A stretch of 64,000 bases of DNA from assembly GCA_947652605.1 (NCBI GenBank), contig OX393579.1:22837674-22901673 (forward strand). The letters are read 5' to 3'. Position numbers and translations under genes: made by a program. Under the pieces are notes generated by a model, which worked only from the letters and a program-made list of their open reading frames with translations, was not told the DNA's origin and did no database searches. Below, piece by piece: positions 10,692 to 21,900 of this stretch; positions within the stretch are counted from its first letter, which is position 1; the number at the start of each line of letters is the position of its first letter. This DNA comes from Elmis aenea. Its lineage: Eukaryota; Arthropoda; Insecta; Coleoptera; Elmidae.

Positions 10692-11612
10692 GTATACGAA
10701 ATACTAAATTAAAAACAAATCACACTCAAAAACGCTTTTTCTGTATAAATACTTTGTTTCTCCAAAGCACACATTAGTTTAATTGCTAGTTATTAACTGT
10801 AGCAACTGGTGCTTACTGCTTACAAATACATAAATTTTTATTTTGTGCTCTTAATTCCTAGATCAATGCAATATTCTGATTTTTTTTTCTTGTACATTTG
10901 TTACGAGGTAGTAATTAAAATGGCTATTAATCTAAAAATAATTTAATAGCACTATTTAGAATGCACGAGCAGGTCGCAAATGTAATAAAATATAAATAAA
11001 TTCCGTTTCATGTTAATACACTTCGTAATGTAAATTTACATTCTGTTTATACAATGGTGTTAACCGAGAAAATGTCAATAATTTGGGAATTCTATTTTTA
11101 GGTTTTTCTGTTTATATTTAAGGCTGTATTGTTACGTGCACGTTGTAGGTACTTTGCTTATTTTATTTAAATTATCAATTCTCTCGTTGCTTCCAACGAC
11201 TTTATTTGTTCTGCAAACAACGGTGAACAACTAAAATATTGAGTTTACGTGGAAAACAAAAGTCAGTGAAAAGTTTATGAATATTGCCCGGTATTACGTG
11301 CACGTATACAGTACAATATATTTTGTTCTGTAATTTAATAAGAATTGCAAAAACAAAATAATTCAGTCAGTAATTCCACAACTGTCAATAACGTCATGCA
11401 AATTCATACAATTTATTGCGTTTGCTAGCGGTGGTAAAGTAGCCTTCCTAACTACAATAGGCTTTATTTCTGTTTATATTTCACTAAAACAAAATTTTAA
11501 AATGTATCAGGGGTTAAGTTTTCTACAGATGGTTAAAACGTAACATTCCAGTCGTAAAATTTTCGTTACAGATACCATGCGAGGAGAAAATTTTAGCACG
11601 TCAATTATATGT
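10692..11612. other. No gene recognised
   Basis: AT-rich DNA beyond the mariner right end; no ORF, terminal repeat or RNA structure stands out. Confidence 0.4.
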
Positions 11613-11905
11613 ATATGTCGTAGGCATAATGTGAAATCAGGCATTTTATAAAACGCCTAAGCATAAAACTATTAGCTTCATTTTTATTATTTATTTTAAA
11701 AAAACTTAAAGCAACCTTTAAGCTGACCCTCTACTACTGACCAAATAAATGAGGGTCAGGTTAAAGGTTGGTTAAAGCTTTTTTTTTGTATGAATACAAA
11801 TGTATGGGTCTAAGAAAAAGTCATAATTTGCTCGTTTTGCCGGCTTTTTATAAAATGCCTAGGCGTTTTATAAAATGCCGGATTTCACATTATGCCTACA
11901 ACATA
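11613..11905. mobile_element. MITE with about 45-bp TIRs
   Basis: Left end TATGTCGTAGGCATAATGTG then AAATC pairs with the right end GATTTCACATTATGCCTACA then ACATA. The TIR continues inward with GGCATTTTATAAAACGCCTA on the left and its complement on the right near 11860. The interior has an imperfect inverted pair around TGACCCTCTAC and GAGGGTCA. It lies directly against the IS630-type element that starts at 11910. Confidence 0.75.
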
Positions 11906-12134
11906 TATACCGGGTGTTAACCACCAGCCGTGAACATAGGGAATTATCATTGGTTTTAACTTTTTTTCGGATTCCTGCTCCCCAATTGAATTTATATTAA
12001 AATTAATGGTAACAATACAAAGATAAAATTATTACGCATCATTTGAGACCATTCATAAGCTTAAATGTTTAATATTTAGTTTATAATTAATATTTTAAAA
12101 TTGGATTAATTTTACAAATATAAATAGCCATGAC

Positions 12135-13095
12135 CAGGGACTGAGAACGGAACGAAAACGAAAACGTTAAACGAAATTAACCGAATTTTTTTTAAGAACG
12201 AAAACGAAACCGAAAACGAAATTATTATTTTTCGTTCAAGAACGAAAACGAAATAAATATTTTCCAAAACCGGTTTTAACCTGTTTTGTCGCTATTTCAA
12301 TTTTATTTGTTAAACACAAACGCGAATTTACCTTATGTGCTGGGGAGACTCCACGAGGCAGTAAAAAATCTCACTTGTCACTTTTCTCCATATATTTACG
12401 TGAATATGTATTAACAACTTTATTGTTTATACTTGCAATTTCGTGTAACACAATTAACGGTACAGATATTCTCTGTTTCTAATTTGTTTTTTAGATCATC
12501 AATATAGAATATACACTTGATTGGATATATATTATCAATGTATATGTTTTATTTGCGTTTAGACATAATAATAGTAAAATTTATTCTTACTTCGAAAAGG
12601 ACTAATGTAAAAGAAGATTTATTGGAAGATGTGTTGCTAGTAAAATTTAACGGAATGTGAAAATGTATATTGTATGGTATGTACAAACTATAAAGTTAAA
12701 GTATATTTCAAGTTAATATAAGTTTTTTTTAATATCTTTTTTATTTATAACATTTAGTAAATTATGTTATGTGTTTAACGATTTGGTAAATTTAATATGG
12801 CGATGGTTCGCCAGTCTAAAATAGGCTGTCCGTGAGCATCAAACCCCATCGTCATCGTTTATATTTAGTTGAGACGCAAATATTGTTATCGTATTTATAG
12901 AGGGTTGTGGTGACTACAAAAAAATTGATTTTTTGACGACAAAAAAATATTGTAAAACCGGTTTTAACCGTTATTATTTCGGTTCACGAAAACGAAAAAA
13001 GAATTTTTTCGCTTAGAACGAAAAGAACGAAAACGATATATTTCGTTTTCGTTCCGAACAGATACGAACGGAATTTTTTTCGTTTTTAGTCCCTG
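12135..13095. mobile_element. Non-autonomous hAT element, 961 bp
   Basis: Begins CAGGGACTGAGAACGG and ends TTTTTAGTCCCTG. The 8-bp duplication GCCATGAC lies at 12127-12134 and 13096-13103, an exact match. Subterminal regions on both sides are dense in the repeated unit AACGAAAACGAAA and its complement (12150-12255 and 12980-13080), a likely transposase-binding array. No hAT coding sequence was recognised. It sits inside the left TIR of the IS630-type element and is therefore younger than it. Confidence 0.92.
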
Positions 13096-13361
13096 GCCAT
13101 GACTGTCAATCTGACATTTGTTTTCATTAATTTTTGTTATCTGTCAATTTTTAAATCAGCGAGTTATTTCTATAACGATTAAAATGAAAAAAAAAACTGT
13201 AATAGAGGAAGAGTTTTAATGGTGAAAACTTTTTACAGCATTATAGTGGCGCATCTTTGTGGAGATTAATTACAAGAGTCGACACTATTATTACTTAAAT
13301 TTCAACTTAAAATAAAAAACAATAACAAAAAATATAAAAGAATACATTTTACAATAAATAC

Positions 13362-13973
13362 TCAAAAAGTACATAAACAATACCCCAATCTATTATAAAA
13401 ACCGTTTCTCACAGAGGCTAGCTGTCTGTTATTAATTAAAGCACATTCTGCTACTATTGCATTCCTTAAAGGATTAATATTTGGGTGGCGTTTTTTATAA
13501 ATTTTACTTTTAAGGTGGCCCCACAGAAAGAAGTCACAAGGTGCTAAATCAGGAGATCTGGCTGACCAATTTATTGTTCCACCTCTACCAATCCAGCGAT
13601 TGGGAAAACAATCGTTTAAAAAGTTTCTAACATCTAAACTGTAATGGGCTGGACAGCCGTCATGTTGGAACCAGATCTCCTGATTTTTTCTTGCAACTTC
13701 TTCCAGCGCAGAACCTACCTTGGTTATTAATAGGTCTAAATATTTTTCTGAATTTAAATTTCCCTCAATTTCAAAAGGACCAACAATTTGGTTATTAAAA
13801 ATGCCAGCCCAAATATTAATTTTTTGAGGATATTGCGTTCTGGGGAATATGTAGCAGTGTGGATTTTCCTGTGCCCAGTATCTGCTATTTTGAACATTTG
13901 GTTCATTGTTCCAAGTAAACGTAGATTCGCTGGTAAAACAAATTGATGAAAGAAAACTGCGATCGTTCTTGCA
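13362..13973 (-). pseudogene. IS630-type transposase, C-terminal 203 residues
   Basis: DDE/D transposase of the IS630-Tc1-mariner superfamily, which would cut and rejoin the element at TA sites. The frame is open without a stop for 203 codons, but contains no methionine, so a start-codon search misses it. In order it reads FLSSICFTSESTFTW (first catalytic region), YWAQENPHCYIFPRTQYPQK, INIWAGIFNNQIVGPFEIEG, WFQHDGCPAHYSLDVRNFL (second catalytic Asp), WIGRGGTINWSARSPDLAP with CDFFLWGHLKSK (third catalytic Asp). The stop is at 13362-13364. Two faults are visible: the expected FTDES motif reads FTSES, so the first catalytic Asp is Ser, and the N-terminal helix-turn-helix part is absent, with a stop just upstream at 13974-13976 beside a 12-bp duplication. 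It is inactive as it stands. Confidence 0.88.
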
Positions 13974-14417
13974 TTACCTCTTGCATTACCTCACAAAAAA
14001 AAAATTTTACAGTCTTGATCCGCAGGAAGAGTTTCCTGGTGACACTGCAATTTGTAGAGTTGATAACGGTGTTTTTTTTTAATTTTAAATACCCTTTTCC
14101 TAGACAAAATCGTTAAAGAAATAACTCGCTGATTTAAAAATTTACAGATAATAACAAAAATTAATGAAAACAAAAAATGTCAGTTCACAGTCATGGCTAC
14201 TTATATTTGTAAAATTAATCCAATTTTAAAATATTAATTATAAACTAAATATTAATAATTTAAGCTTATTAATGGTCTCAAATGATGCGTAATAATTTTA
14301 TCTTTGTATTGTTACCATTAATTTTAATATAAATTCAATTGAGGAGCAGGAACCCGAAAAAAAAGTTTAAACGAATGTTAATTCCCTATGTTCACGGCTG
14401 GTGGTTAACACCCGGTA

Positions 14418-14905
14418 TATTACTTCCCAATTAACTCAAATAAATTAACATTTAACAAATCAACTCGCGCTCATTTACTTATCAATGCCAATTTATTTTC
14501 GTTAGTTGTAGTTAAACAACTTGTGTCAAATTAAAATTTGGCAGGCCAATTTTAACCTTTTGTGGTATTACCCCCGATAATTAATTGCTTTAACAAAAAT
14601 CCAATAAAATTTGAAGTCACGTAATAAATTTAAACAAATTAGATCACAATAATTATTATACTAATGACAAAGTAAATCTTTTTTTATATTATACGGTTGC
14701 TAAGTAATTACACATAAACAGAATTGTTAGTTTAACAGTGTCATTTTACAGCTCCGTACAAAACTGACATTAAAATAGTCCACTTGAAAAAACCCTCGTG
14801 CGTTGATAAATTTTTATAATGTTGTCTTTTAAGTCCCTCAAATGGGCCTGCTACCAAACAACACGTTTTTGTGAAGGTAAACAAAATTATCGATGCTCTT
14901 AGATC
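14418..14905. other. No gene recognised
   Basis: AT-rich DNA between two transposons; nothing identifiable. Confidence 0.4.
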
Positions 14906-14913
14906 ATTATAAC

Positions 14914-15154
14914 CAAGGGTTTGGAGCGGAGCACGAAGCTGGAGCGGAGTCCGGTGCAAATAATTCTGATTGCTCCACTACTCCAGTTAATTATGTAAAA
15001 TTAAATTATTTTTTTTCTTTAAATTGTTAATTAACAAACTTATTTTACACATTTCACTAACATTTGGAGCATGGAGTGGAAGCTGGAGCAGGCAAATTGA
15101 TGCCGGAGCGGAGCTGGGGCGGAGCAATTAAAAAACTGGACCGCTCCAAACCCG
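14914..15154. mobile_element. Non-autonomous hAT element (MITE), 241 bp
   Basis: Begins CAAGGGTTTGGAGCGGAGC and ends GACCGCTCCAAACCCG, flanked on both sides by the exact 8-bp duplication ATTATAAC (14906-14913, 15155-15162). The unit GGAGCGGAG/GGAGC is repeated several times near both ends (14926, 14941, 15063-15125), a likely binding array. Confidence 0.92.
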
Positions 15155-15162
15155 ATTATAAC

Positions 15163-16276
15163 TGAAAAGTATCCTTGTTAAAAACGTTTTGACATAATCA
15201 AGTGGACAAAAAAAGATTCTTTTTTAAATTTTAGCCCTTAACACAAGCACAAATTTGGACCAAATTGAATGAATATTTAGTTTACTTAATAAGTCTTAAA
15301 CAATGTGTACAAAAAGTAACGTAACGGATCAATATTTCGTCTTTGTGACAACTATACAAACAAAAGTTTTATACAAAAGTTGTTTGTAGTAATTTACTAC
15401 ATAACCTTAAATTTTTTTCAACTATACACAGTGTTTTGTTTTTGCTCACCGATACGTCACTGTTTTTTTAAATGGAACAGCCAGTATATTTTATAATTTT
15501 TAGATGTAAAATTGAATTCTGTTTTTAAAACATATAGGTTTTATGTATCTAAATTTAGTCATTTTTGGGTTATTTAAGTTTTCATAAAAATATTGACAGA
15601 AACAGGAGTCTAAAAAAATTATGATATTTCACAACTTGGCTATGTTAGAACAAATTCCTTTGAAACTTTGTAGAACAATAGTGTCACAATGGTTGTTGAC
15701 TAGTTAAAATTTTAAAATAATACACAGGGTGCTTCTTATGCCCGGTCTATTTAGTCAAACTTCAAACACGAATAAGTATGAAAGGTCAATAACGTCTAAA
15801 ATCAGTATTTCTCGAGTTATTGCGGTTTCCTTGATAATTTACGGATACAAACACAATATTTAATAGCACTTAACTAGTAGACTTTGAAAATATCTCGAAA
15901 ATTTGTTTTAAATATCAAATGCAACTCCATTTTTATCTTTTGACTGTATTTTGCATTGTGTTTCTGATTTTTAAACAAATACAAGTTTAATACAATTTTT
16001 CTTGTGTTTGGGAAAAGGGTTTAATAATTATTTACTTGCGGGACTATTGCGAAAAAAGCAACTAGAAAATCGTTTATTGTATATCCTAATGAACATAATA
16101 TGACTGACTAATCGAAGTCATACTACTGAAAATATTTTGTTTATACCTAGGAGCAGTAGATAGTTAAGTTAATATTAAGAATATTAATAGTTTTTTTAAA
16201 TATTAGTTGTGCACTTCAGGTATACGAAAGTAATCATGCAATATGCGTTCTAAGCAGGTTTAAGTTGTAGATTATA
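15163..16276. other. No gene; contains a family F repeat at 15385-15600
   Basis: The block TAATTTACTACATAACC then AACTATACACAGTGTTTTG at about 15390-15437 recurs at 57853-57910 with small changes (family F). At 15724 ACAGGGTGCTTCTTATG looks like one terminus of another CAGGGTG element whose partner I did not find. Confidence 0.45.
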
Positions 16277-16899
16277 CAGGGTGTGTAAAAATTGGCGGAA
16301 GCGCTACAGGTGGCGATGTTCTTCGTAAAATTCTAAGTCGAAAATCTTAATACGAAAATGTTGTACCATGCTTGCTGTGTCTGCAAGAGGTCCTCAAAGT
16401 TTTGACATTAAGTCCTTTAATAAGCGTTATTATTTAATAATTGCAAATTAAAATGCTGCAATTTGGAATAAAAATAAATTTCGAATAGTATTTTTTCCTA
16501 GATATTGTGTTCTTCCTTTCAAAAATTGGTGTTGAAAATATGCAAATCACTGATTTGAATGAATATAATACATATGGCAACATTGTAATTAGCTGTCATC
16601 TCTGTTTTTCTCGTAATTATTTCTAGTTTGTGTTTTACGATACCTAAAAGTTTGCAGCTATGTTTACGAACTGAAGGCTTTCAGTTCGAACAAAAATTGT
16701 AAATACCTAAGTAAAATTGGTGATAAAAAAATGTCCAAACGCAAATCAATGTATGCAATGTTGCCAATTTTTTTTTCTTTAAATGGTTCCTGAGGCCATA
16801 GAAAGCATGGTACAACATTTTTATATCAAGATTTTCTTCTTAGAATTTTACGAAGAACATCGCCACCTGAAGCGCTTCCGCCAATTTATACACACCCTG
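16277..16899. mobile_element. TIR element, family G, copy 1
   Basis: Flanked by TA; begins CAGGGTGTGTAAAAATTGGC and ends GCCAATTTATACACACCCTG. The TIRs run about 115 bp and include AGCGCTACAGGTGGCGATG, TTCTTCGTAAAATTCTAAG and GTTGTACCATGCTT. The interior holds a small perfect hairpin, GAACTGAAGGCTTTCAGTTC, near 16668. Copy 2 at 46619-47230 keeps the same interior, including this hairpin. No coding capacity. Confidence 0.9.
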
Positions 16900-16901
16900 T
16901 A

Positions 16902-18197
16902 TAAAAAGTAACAACAATCCGCTATGCGGCTATGGTACTTTTGAAGATGACAAAATAAAATTAGTTATACACAGATAACCTACATACTATTAAAATATTA
17001 ATAACGGTCTCCTACTGAATTATCCACCAAAGTTTACCAACTTGCTTTTTTGCTTTAAAACTTGATGTGGTATAAAAAAAACTTCATTTGTTTTCTTATG
17101 GTAAAAACTTGTAGTGATCGATAACCGACGAAAACTTTCCTTTAAAGTTTTGAAATACACTCAAAGTTATTTTAATCACGCATTGTTAAGTAACTTTGAA
17201 AACACTTCCGTAAAAATGACAGCATCGATAAATCATTCTTTGCAGTTTCGTTGAAAAGGATGTTCCGGGCTATTTACTTAGTGTCTTAGTGAGACCTTAT
17301 TATCTCGTTTCTTACTATATATAATATTATACTCGTACGACAAAGTTGTTTGCGTGCTTAATTCCATATTGTTTACTTAAGTTCGATTGATATTCTGTAT
17401 TAAGGCGCCTAGGTTTTATTTTGAATTGTGTTATTCTTTTCTGTATAGATGCAACAATAAAACGGCATTAAACAACAGGTTTACACTTGTAATAAACAAT
17501 AATATAAAGTAGTAATGTTATGTGTAAATGTTTTTGCCACAATCGGTCGAAAAATGTATAAGTAAATGATTTTATTCACAATCTACGGCGTACACTCTTA
17601 CGTTAGGCTATTATGGAGTAAATATTACATTCGCTATTAATGGGAAATTTTCAAACAAATTCATACCACGCAATTACAGGAATAGGCGTTAAGGTTATTT
17701 ATAGCGTGTTATTTTATAGCTTCTTACTCGACGTTTGTATTTGCTGCTAAATAATTACTTATTGGACCAAATCAATTATAACTTGTTGATCCCATTCGTA
17801 CTAAAGAGAACTTTAAGGACCCCTTAAACATAAACTAGTTACACACAAAACATTATTTCATCTAAGATGCTGAAAAGTTCTTCTTACCCTATTTTAAAGC
17901 GCTCTTTCAATATTTATAACTAAATATTTGTTTTATACTATCTCAAACACACCATGTAAATAATCTTGAGACAATCGAATCGAAGACAATCCACCGATAA
18001 CAGAAAAATAAAACGAATTCACATTGACTGGCCAAAATTGCAATTTTAAATTTCTTTTTATTTGATTAAGCAATACCGATATTTGTTTCGAAAAAAGTTT
18101 ATGTTTCAATTTTACGAGGGGGTAATAATAAATAGTTGGACTGGATTATTTTCAATAAACAAAAGCAAATGTCGTTGCCATAGAAGCAAGTACACAC
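16902..18197. other. No gene recognised
   Basis: AT-rich DNA between the family G copy and the Harbinger element; no convincing ORF or repeat end was seen. Confidence 0.45.
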
Positions 18198-18546
18198 TAA
18201 AGGTGGCCACTCACTTGAGGACTTTTGAGAGACCGTTGTCTGACAGACCACGGACTGAAGTCGGATATCGCCACTCACAGGCAGATTTCGGACGGATTTT
18301 GGTCTGCAGACAATAGTTCGAATTCAAAAACTGCATGTGTATGGCGGTTTCAGACAACGGTTTGCAGACCGATGTCAAACAGACCGTGGTCCGTTGTCTC
18401 ATCGACCGAGGTCTGAATGCACCACTCACACGCAGACATCGGTCCGCAGACAATAGATCGAAACAAAAAATGCATGTGTTTGGGGCTTTGTAATCAGTCA
18501 ACATTCCGAACCAAAATCTTTAAGCCGGTCAGACTTTGGTCTCAAA

Positions 18547-18894
18547 ATGTCATGTACAAAAACAAACAACCCAGAGTTCTTAAGAACTCTTATTGAAATA
18601 TATCAAACACATCCATCACTTTGGAAAGTGAAGGATAAATGCTACTCGAATAGAGAATTAAAACAAAAAGGTTATCAGGAGTTACTAGAATATTACAAAT
18701 CAATTGATTATCATGCAACGCAAGAAATAGTGAAAACGAAAATCAATAATATCCGAAGTTGTTTTCGAAGAGAACTTCAGAAAGTAAAGAAATTAAAAAG
18801 AACTGGATCATCAGCCTTTCTTTTTTTTAAGTTTGATCCAGGAGGAGATATTTTGTTGTTTTTTATTTTTATTAACAAAAAAATATGTATATAA
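18547..18894 (+). CDS. MADF-like DNA-binding protein of the Harbinger element, truncated
   Basis: Harbinger elements carry a second gene, a MADF or Myb-like protein, that helps bring the transposase to the DNA. From ATG 18547 residues 9-90 look like a MADF domain: PEFLRTLIEIYQTHPSLWKV near the start, with the conserved Leu-Trp at residues 25-26, then KGYQELLEYY and TKINNIRSCFRRELQKVKK with the basic last helix. After about residue 90 (RTGSSA) the sequence becomes low-complexity FLFFKFDPGG and hydrophobic runs that do not belong to the family. I infer that the original C-terminus was lost in the internal deletion. It overlaps the 3' end of the transposase relic on the other strand. The start is chosen because it lies just before the domain. 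Confidence 0.72.
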   Translation: MSCTKTNNPEFLRTLIEIYQTHPSLWKVKDKCYSNRELKQKGYQELLEYYKSIDYHATQEIVKTKINNIRSCFRRELQKVKKLKRTGSSAFLFFKFDPGGDILLFFIFINKKICI

Positions 18895-19388
18895 TTTTTA
18901 CCTTCAAATATTCTTTTTTTAGCACCTTGTAGATAGCTGTGCAGGTTTCGGGAATAATCACTCCTAAAGCATGAGGTGAAATAACCGTTGTAAACTTCAA
19001 AGTTTCTTCCGGTTGCCAAAAATCTTAATGTAGCAATTAGCCTTTCTTCAGCGCTAATTGCATTTCTCATTTTAGTATTTTGCTTTGTAATGAGTTGCCT
19101 TACTAAATTTAATAAAATTTGAAAACATTCCTGGCTCATCCGTAAATAATTTTTTAGATCATCACTACTTGACACTCTAAGTTCCCTTAGCAGTGTCATG
19201 TGTGACAGGATTATCCGTTTTTGTAACCATTTCTTGACCCAATATTTCCTTTTTTTCTTCTTCTCCGTTTCTAAAATTACCAAAACCGAACACACTTTCT
19301 TTTGAGAAAGAACCATTGCACGACAATTTTGCACGACAACGCTTTTGGATTGACTTCTAACTGCAGGTCGCGGTTCGTAGACAATCAA
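18777..19388 (-). pseudogene. Harbinger transposase, N-terminal part, frameshifted
   Basis: Residues from the ATG at 19388 read RKYWVKKWLQKR (47-58), LKNYLRMSQECFQILLNLV (78-96), and ITKQNTKMRNAISAEERL (100-117) then IATLRFLATG (118-127). This is the N-terminal block of HARBI1/PIF transposases. Just after residue 131 (near 18995) the proper reading jumps frame: LKFTTVISPHALGVIIPETC and TAIYKVLKKEYLK are found in the next frame, which is the expected continuation. That second stretch ends at GAAG|GTAAAA (18901), a plausible splice donor. The catalytic DDE domain is missing entirely, so the element cannot move itself. Remaining residues of the open frame after 131 are out-of-frame noise. Confidence 0.85.
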
Positions 19389-19555
19389 TGACTAGTGTGT
19401 AGTGAAATGAGACAACGGTCTGCAGACCGTTGTCTGAGAGAATTATGTCTGCAAACAATTGACCGACTAATGTGTGTTGGTTTTCGATCATTGTCTTGAG
19501 ACCAGGTCTGCGGACCATTGTCTGTCAAAAGTCCGCAAGTGAGTGGCCACCTTAA

Positions 19556-20373
19556 GACAAAAACAAATGCAAAGTTCAAGATCAAAAAGTCCAGTCGTTT
19601 TCAAATTGTGTATTTTCTAAGAAGCCATACCGGGTAATCAAATATGTGTTTTTTTAAGGAATTTTTCGGTGACGAAATTAATAATGACATGTTGACAACA
19701 TTAATTAACAGATCAATGATCTTCCTATATTTATTTAAAAAAAAAAAAAAAACTGGCGCAGCGTAGAAAAGATATTACAGACGAGCAGAGGGCTAATGGT
19801 GCTATTCTGTACCTACACTATTGTTGCAGTTGCACATTTTTGTATTCCAAAGACAAACCATCATTCCGCAGTTTATTAGTTTCATATTCCAAATTCTCGC
19901 GTGTTATGTATTCCGTTAATTCAGCAAATTAGATGTATGAGCCGCGCGGGGCTGAACATACTCCGCGGGTGAAACGCAGTAATTTATGTAGATTCAGCAT
20001 AAAAATCATTAGGAAAAGTAAAGAAAATTAAGAGATTATTTTAGTGACGGCAGAAGAGTAAAGTCTTGTAGTGACGTGTGAATATAACCAATGAGGTATA
20101 TAAGATGTAAGTAAATTAGCAATAAATAGTTTTAAGATAAACATCATTTTATTAAGCGATTTCCTTGCAACAAAACCCACAGTTTTGAAGTAGTTTCAGG
20201 TTGATTTAGTAAGTATATAAAACACGGGGTAAAAAGTGAAACACCCCACGTTAACACTATGTAATGTTATAACTCTAAAGGGCGCCGTAAGGTCCGTACT
20301 TATAGCGGCAACATAAATAGCTATTCTGTACCGCGCGCTATATGTAATGGTACTTGGTACAAAAGATCTACTC
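19556..20373. other. No gene; possible solo LTR inside
   Basis: Holds a long A-run at about 19736-19752 followed by TGGCGCAGCG, which resembles a retroelement primer-binding site, and the LTR candidate at 19902-20172. Nothing else is recognisable. Confidence 0.35.
19902..20172 (+). repeat. Possible solo LTR
   Basis: Starts TGTTATG and ends TTGCAACA (TG...CA boundaries). In order it has a TATA-like TATATAAG at 20097 and an AATAAA at 20121, the arrangement of a retroviral-type LTR promoter and polyadenylation signal. No flanking duplication or second copy is visible in the window, so this is only a suggestion. Confidence 0.3.
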
Positions 20374-20376
20374 TTA

Positions 20377-20973
20377 AGCCCGTGTGACACGATGAAAGAT
20401 TTTGTCTAGAAATTTGTACCAAACTGTATACAGAAAATCTTATATCGTGTCATACAGGTTTCTCGTACAAAATTCTGTATAATTTCTTGCATGTACAAGC
20501 GTTCCATGTTCCATGCAGTTTCTTGTACAGAAAATACAATAGAGCATGTTCTATTTGCATGCAAGTTTTGATACAGAAACTGCGTGCTACAGATGCGCAT
20601 TCAGTTCGTGAATAATGGCGACTAACAGCTGATTTTGAACATCTGCAGCTAAAGGAAATATAAGCAATAGAAATTCCTGTTAACAATTAATTCTTGGTAA
20701 TCCGAGACAGACGTTGTTATTGTTTAAAATGGCAATTACAAGGAATATAAATACCTTGTTTTAAGAGGGAGTGCATATCTGTGTTTAGTGTTTATACTGT
20801 TTAGGCAGGCGCATGTGCATGAGTGCATGGGCAGTAACTTATACATAAAATGGTATCAGTGTCACACACAGTTCCAAACGAAAGGAATTCTGTACTGAAA
20901 TCTGTACAAGAAAAATAATACAAGATATTTTGTACTAAATTTTATATAGAATTGGCACCGTGTCACGCGGGAT
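20377..20973. mobile_element. Harbinger-like MITE, 597 bp
   Basis: Left end AGCCCGTGTGACACGATG pairs with the right end, which reads ATCCCGCGTGACACGGTG on the other strand. The 3-bp duplication TTA flanks it (20374-20376 and 20974-20976). Inside, the unit TTTCTTGTACAGAAAA/TTCTGTAC and variants recur (20459, 20520, 20890-20935), suggesting a subterminal array. No coding capacity. Superfamily is inferred from the TWA-type 3-bp duplication. Confidence 0.72.
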
Positions 20974-20976
20974 TTA

Positions 20977-21589
20977 CAGTGGAACTAACCTAAACAACGC
21001 TTGAAACGTCAACTATTTGTTTGAACGTTATAGGTTATGTTGATTGATATTGTTATTTTGCAAATAAATAATTGTTTAAATTAAATGGTTTGTTGGATTA
21101 TGTATTAATAATAGTATGCAATAGGTTAGCCATAACAAATTTATTTATATTATTAAAATGTGTTATATCGCGAAAGGGAGGATGGTTTTTTAAATTATTA
21201 TTACGAGTACATAAAATTTAAGTAAAGTTCTAATGTTTATGATCAATTCTTCATTACAGAAAATCACTTTTAGCATTGGAGAAAATTTACAATAAATCCC
21301 AGTTCATCGTCTTCGACGAGGATAACTTAGTTTAAAAGCTCAAGTTTTGTCAAACTTCAGCACTTCTGGATGTTAACGACACATTAACAATTTAAGTTAT
21401 GAACACCTAAGATTAAAGTTCAACGAATGTAATTCACTTACAATGTATTATTCTATTACATGATTAACACTTTTATTAGGACTATTTTATTATTTGATTT
21501 AATTTGTTTTATGTCAACCGAAATGATATATTTACGAGTTGCGAATATTTTTCGACCTAACGTTTGTATGCAAACGGTTAAACTTGGTT
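20977..21589. other. No gene recognised
   Basis: AT-rich DNA; nothing identifiable. Confidence 0.4.
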
Positions 21590-21900
21590 TAGTAACCTGC
21601 ATACATAGTAAGTGCGTGTTTACGAACGGTAAGCAAAAAGCACACTTTACTAAAAATGCCAAAGTAGACTCCGGTCAACTTGACAGATAACAGCGTACGT
21701 ACAAGTGTGTTTGATATTTGTCAAATAAACCGATAAAATCGTATATATTATGTGATCGTAGAAAAAGTATGCTACAAAACACGAGTTGTAAATCAATTAC
21801 GCACTCGTCGCTACGCGGCTCCATGCACAATGTTTCCACTCGTACGTAATGTAATCCCTAAAACTCTTGTTATGTAATATGCTATTACGACATAACTGTT
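21590..21900. repeat. Family E repeat, second copy
   Basis: Same block order as 9860-10150: ACGGTAAGCAAAAAGCACAC, AAATGCCAAAGTAG, a GTAGAAAAAGTATGCTAC block, then ACACGAGTTGTAAA. ACGAGTTGTAAATCAATTAC near 21781 pairs with TACGTAATGTAATCC and CTCTTG downstream, giving a possible long hairpin. Confidence 0.6.

Larger units (their letters stand above)
11910..14415 (-). mobile_element. IS630-type (Tc1/mariner superfamily) transposon
   Basis: Flanked by TA; begins CCGGGTGTTAACCACC and ends GGTGGTTAACACCCGG. The TIRs are long, roughly 320-350 bp: the left runs 11910-12134 and resumes after a nested hAT at 13104 to about 13195; the right runs about 14065-14415. The body between about 13200 and 14060 carries the C-terminal part of a transposase on the minus strand. 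The N-terminal DNA-binding part is missing, so this is an internal-deletion derivative. Its terminus matches the palindromic CAGGGTG/CCGGGTG elements elsewhere in the window. Confidence 0.85.
18201..19552. mobile_element. PIF/Harbinger transposon, internally deleted
   Basis: Begins AGGTGGCCACTCACTTG and ends CAAGTGAGTGGCCACCT, flanked by the 3-bp duplication TAA (18198-18200, 19553-19555), as expected for this superfamily. It keeps both hallmark genes in convergent orientation: a MADF-like DNA-binding protein on plus (18547) and a transposase on minus (19388), whose frames now overlap at 18777-18894. At 1352 bp it is too short to be complete. The left subterminal region holds a direct duplication of about 150 bp (units at about 18270 and 18420) built on CAGACAATAG and TGCATGTGT. 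Motifs of the type GTCTGCAGACC recur at both ends. Confidence 0.93.

Noticed and set aside
18211..18504. Overlapping frames on both strands in the Harbinger left end
   Set aside because: They are translations of the GTCTGCAGACC-type repeats, not genes.
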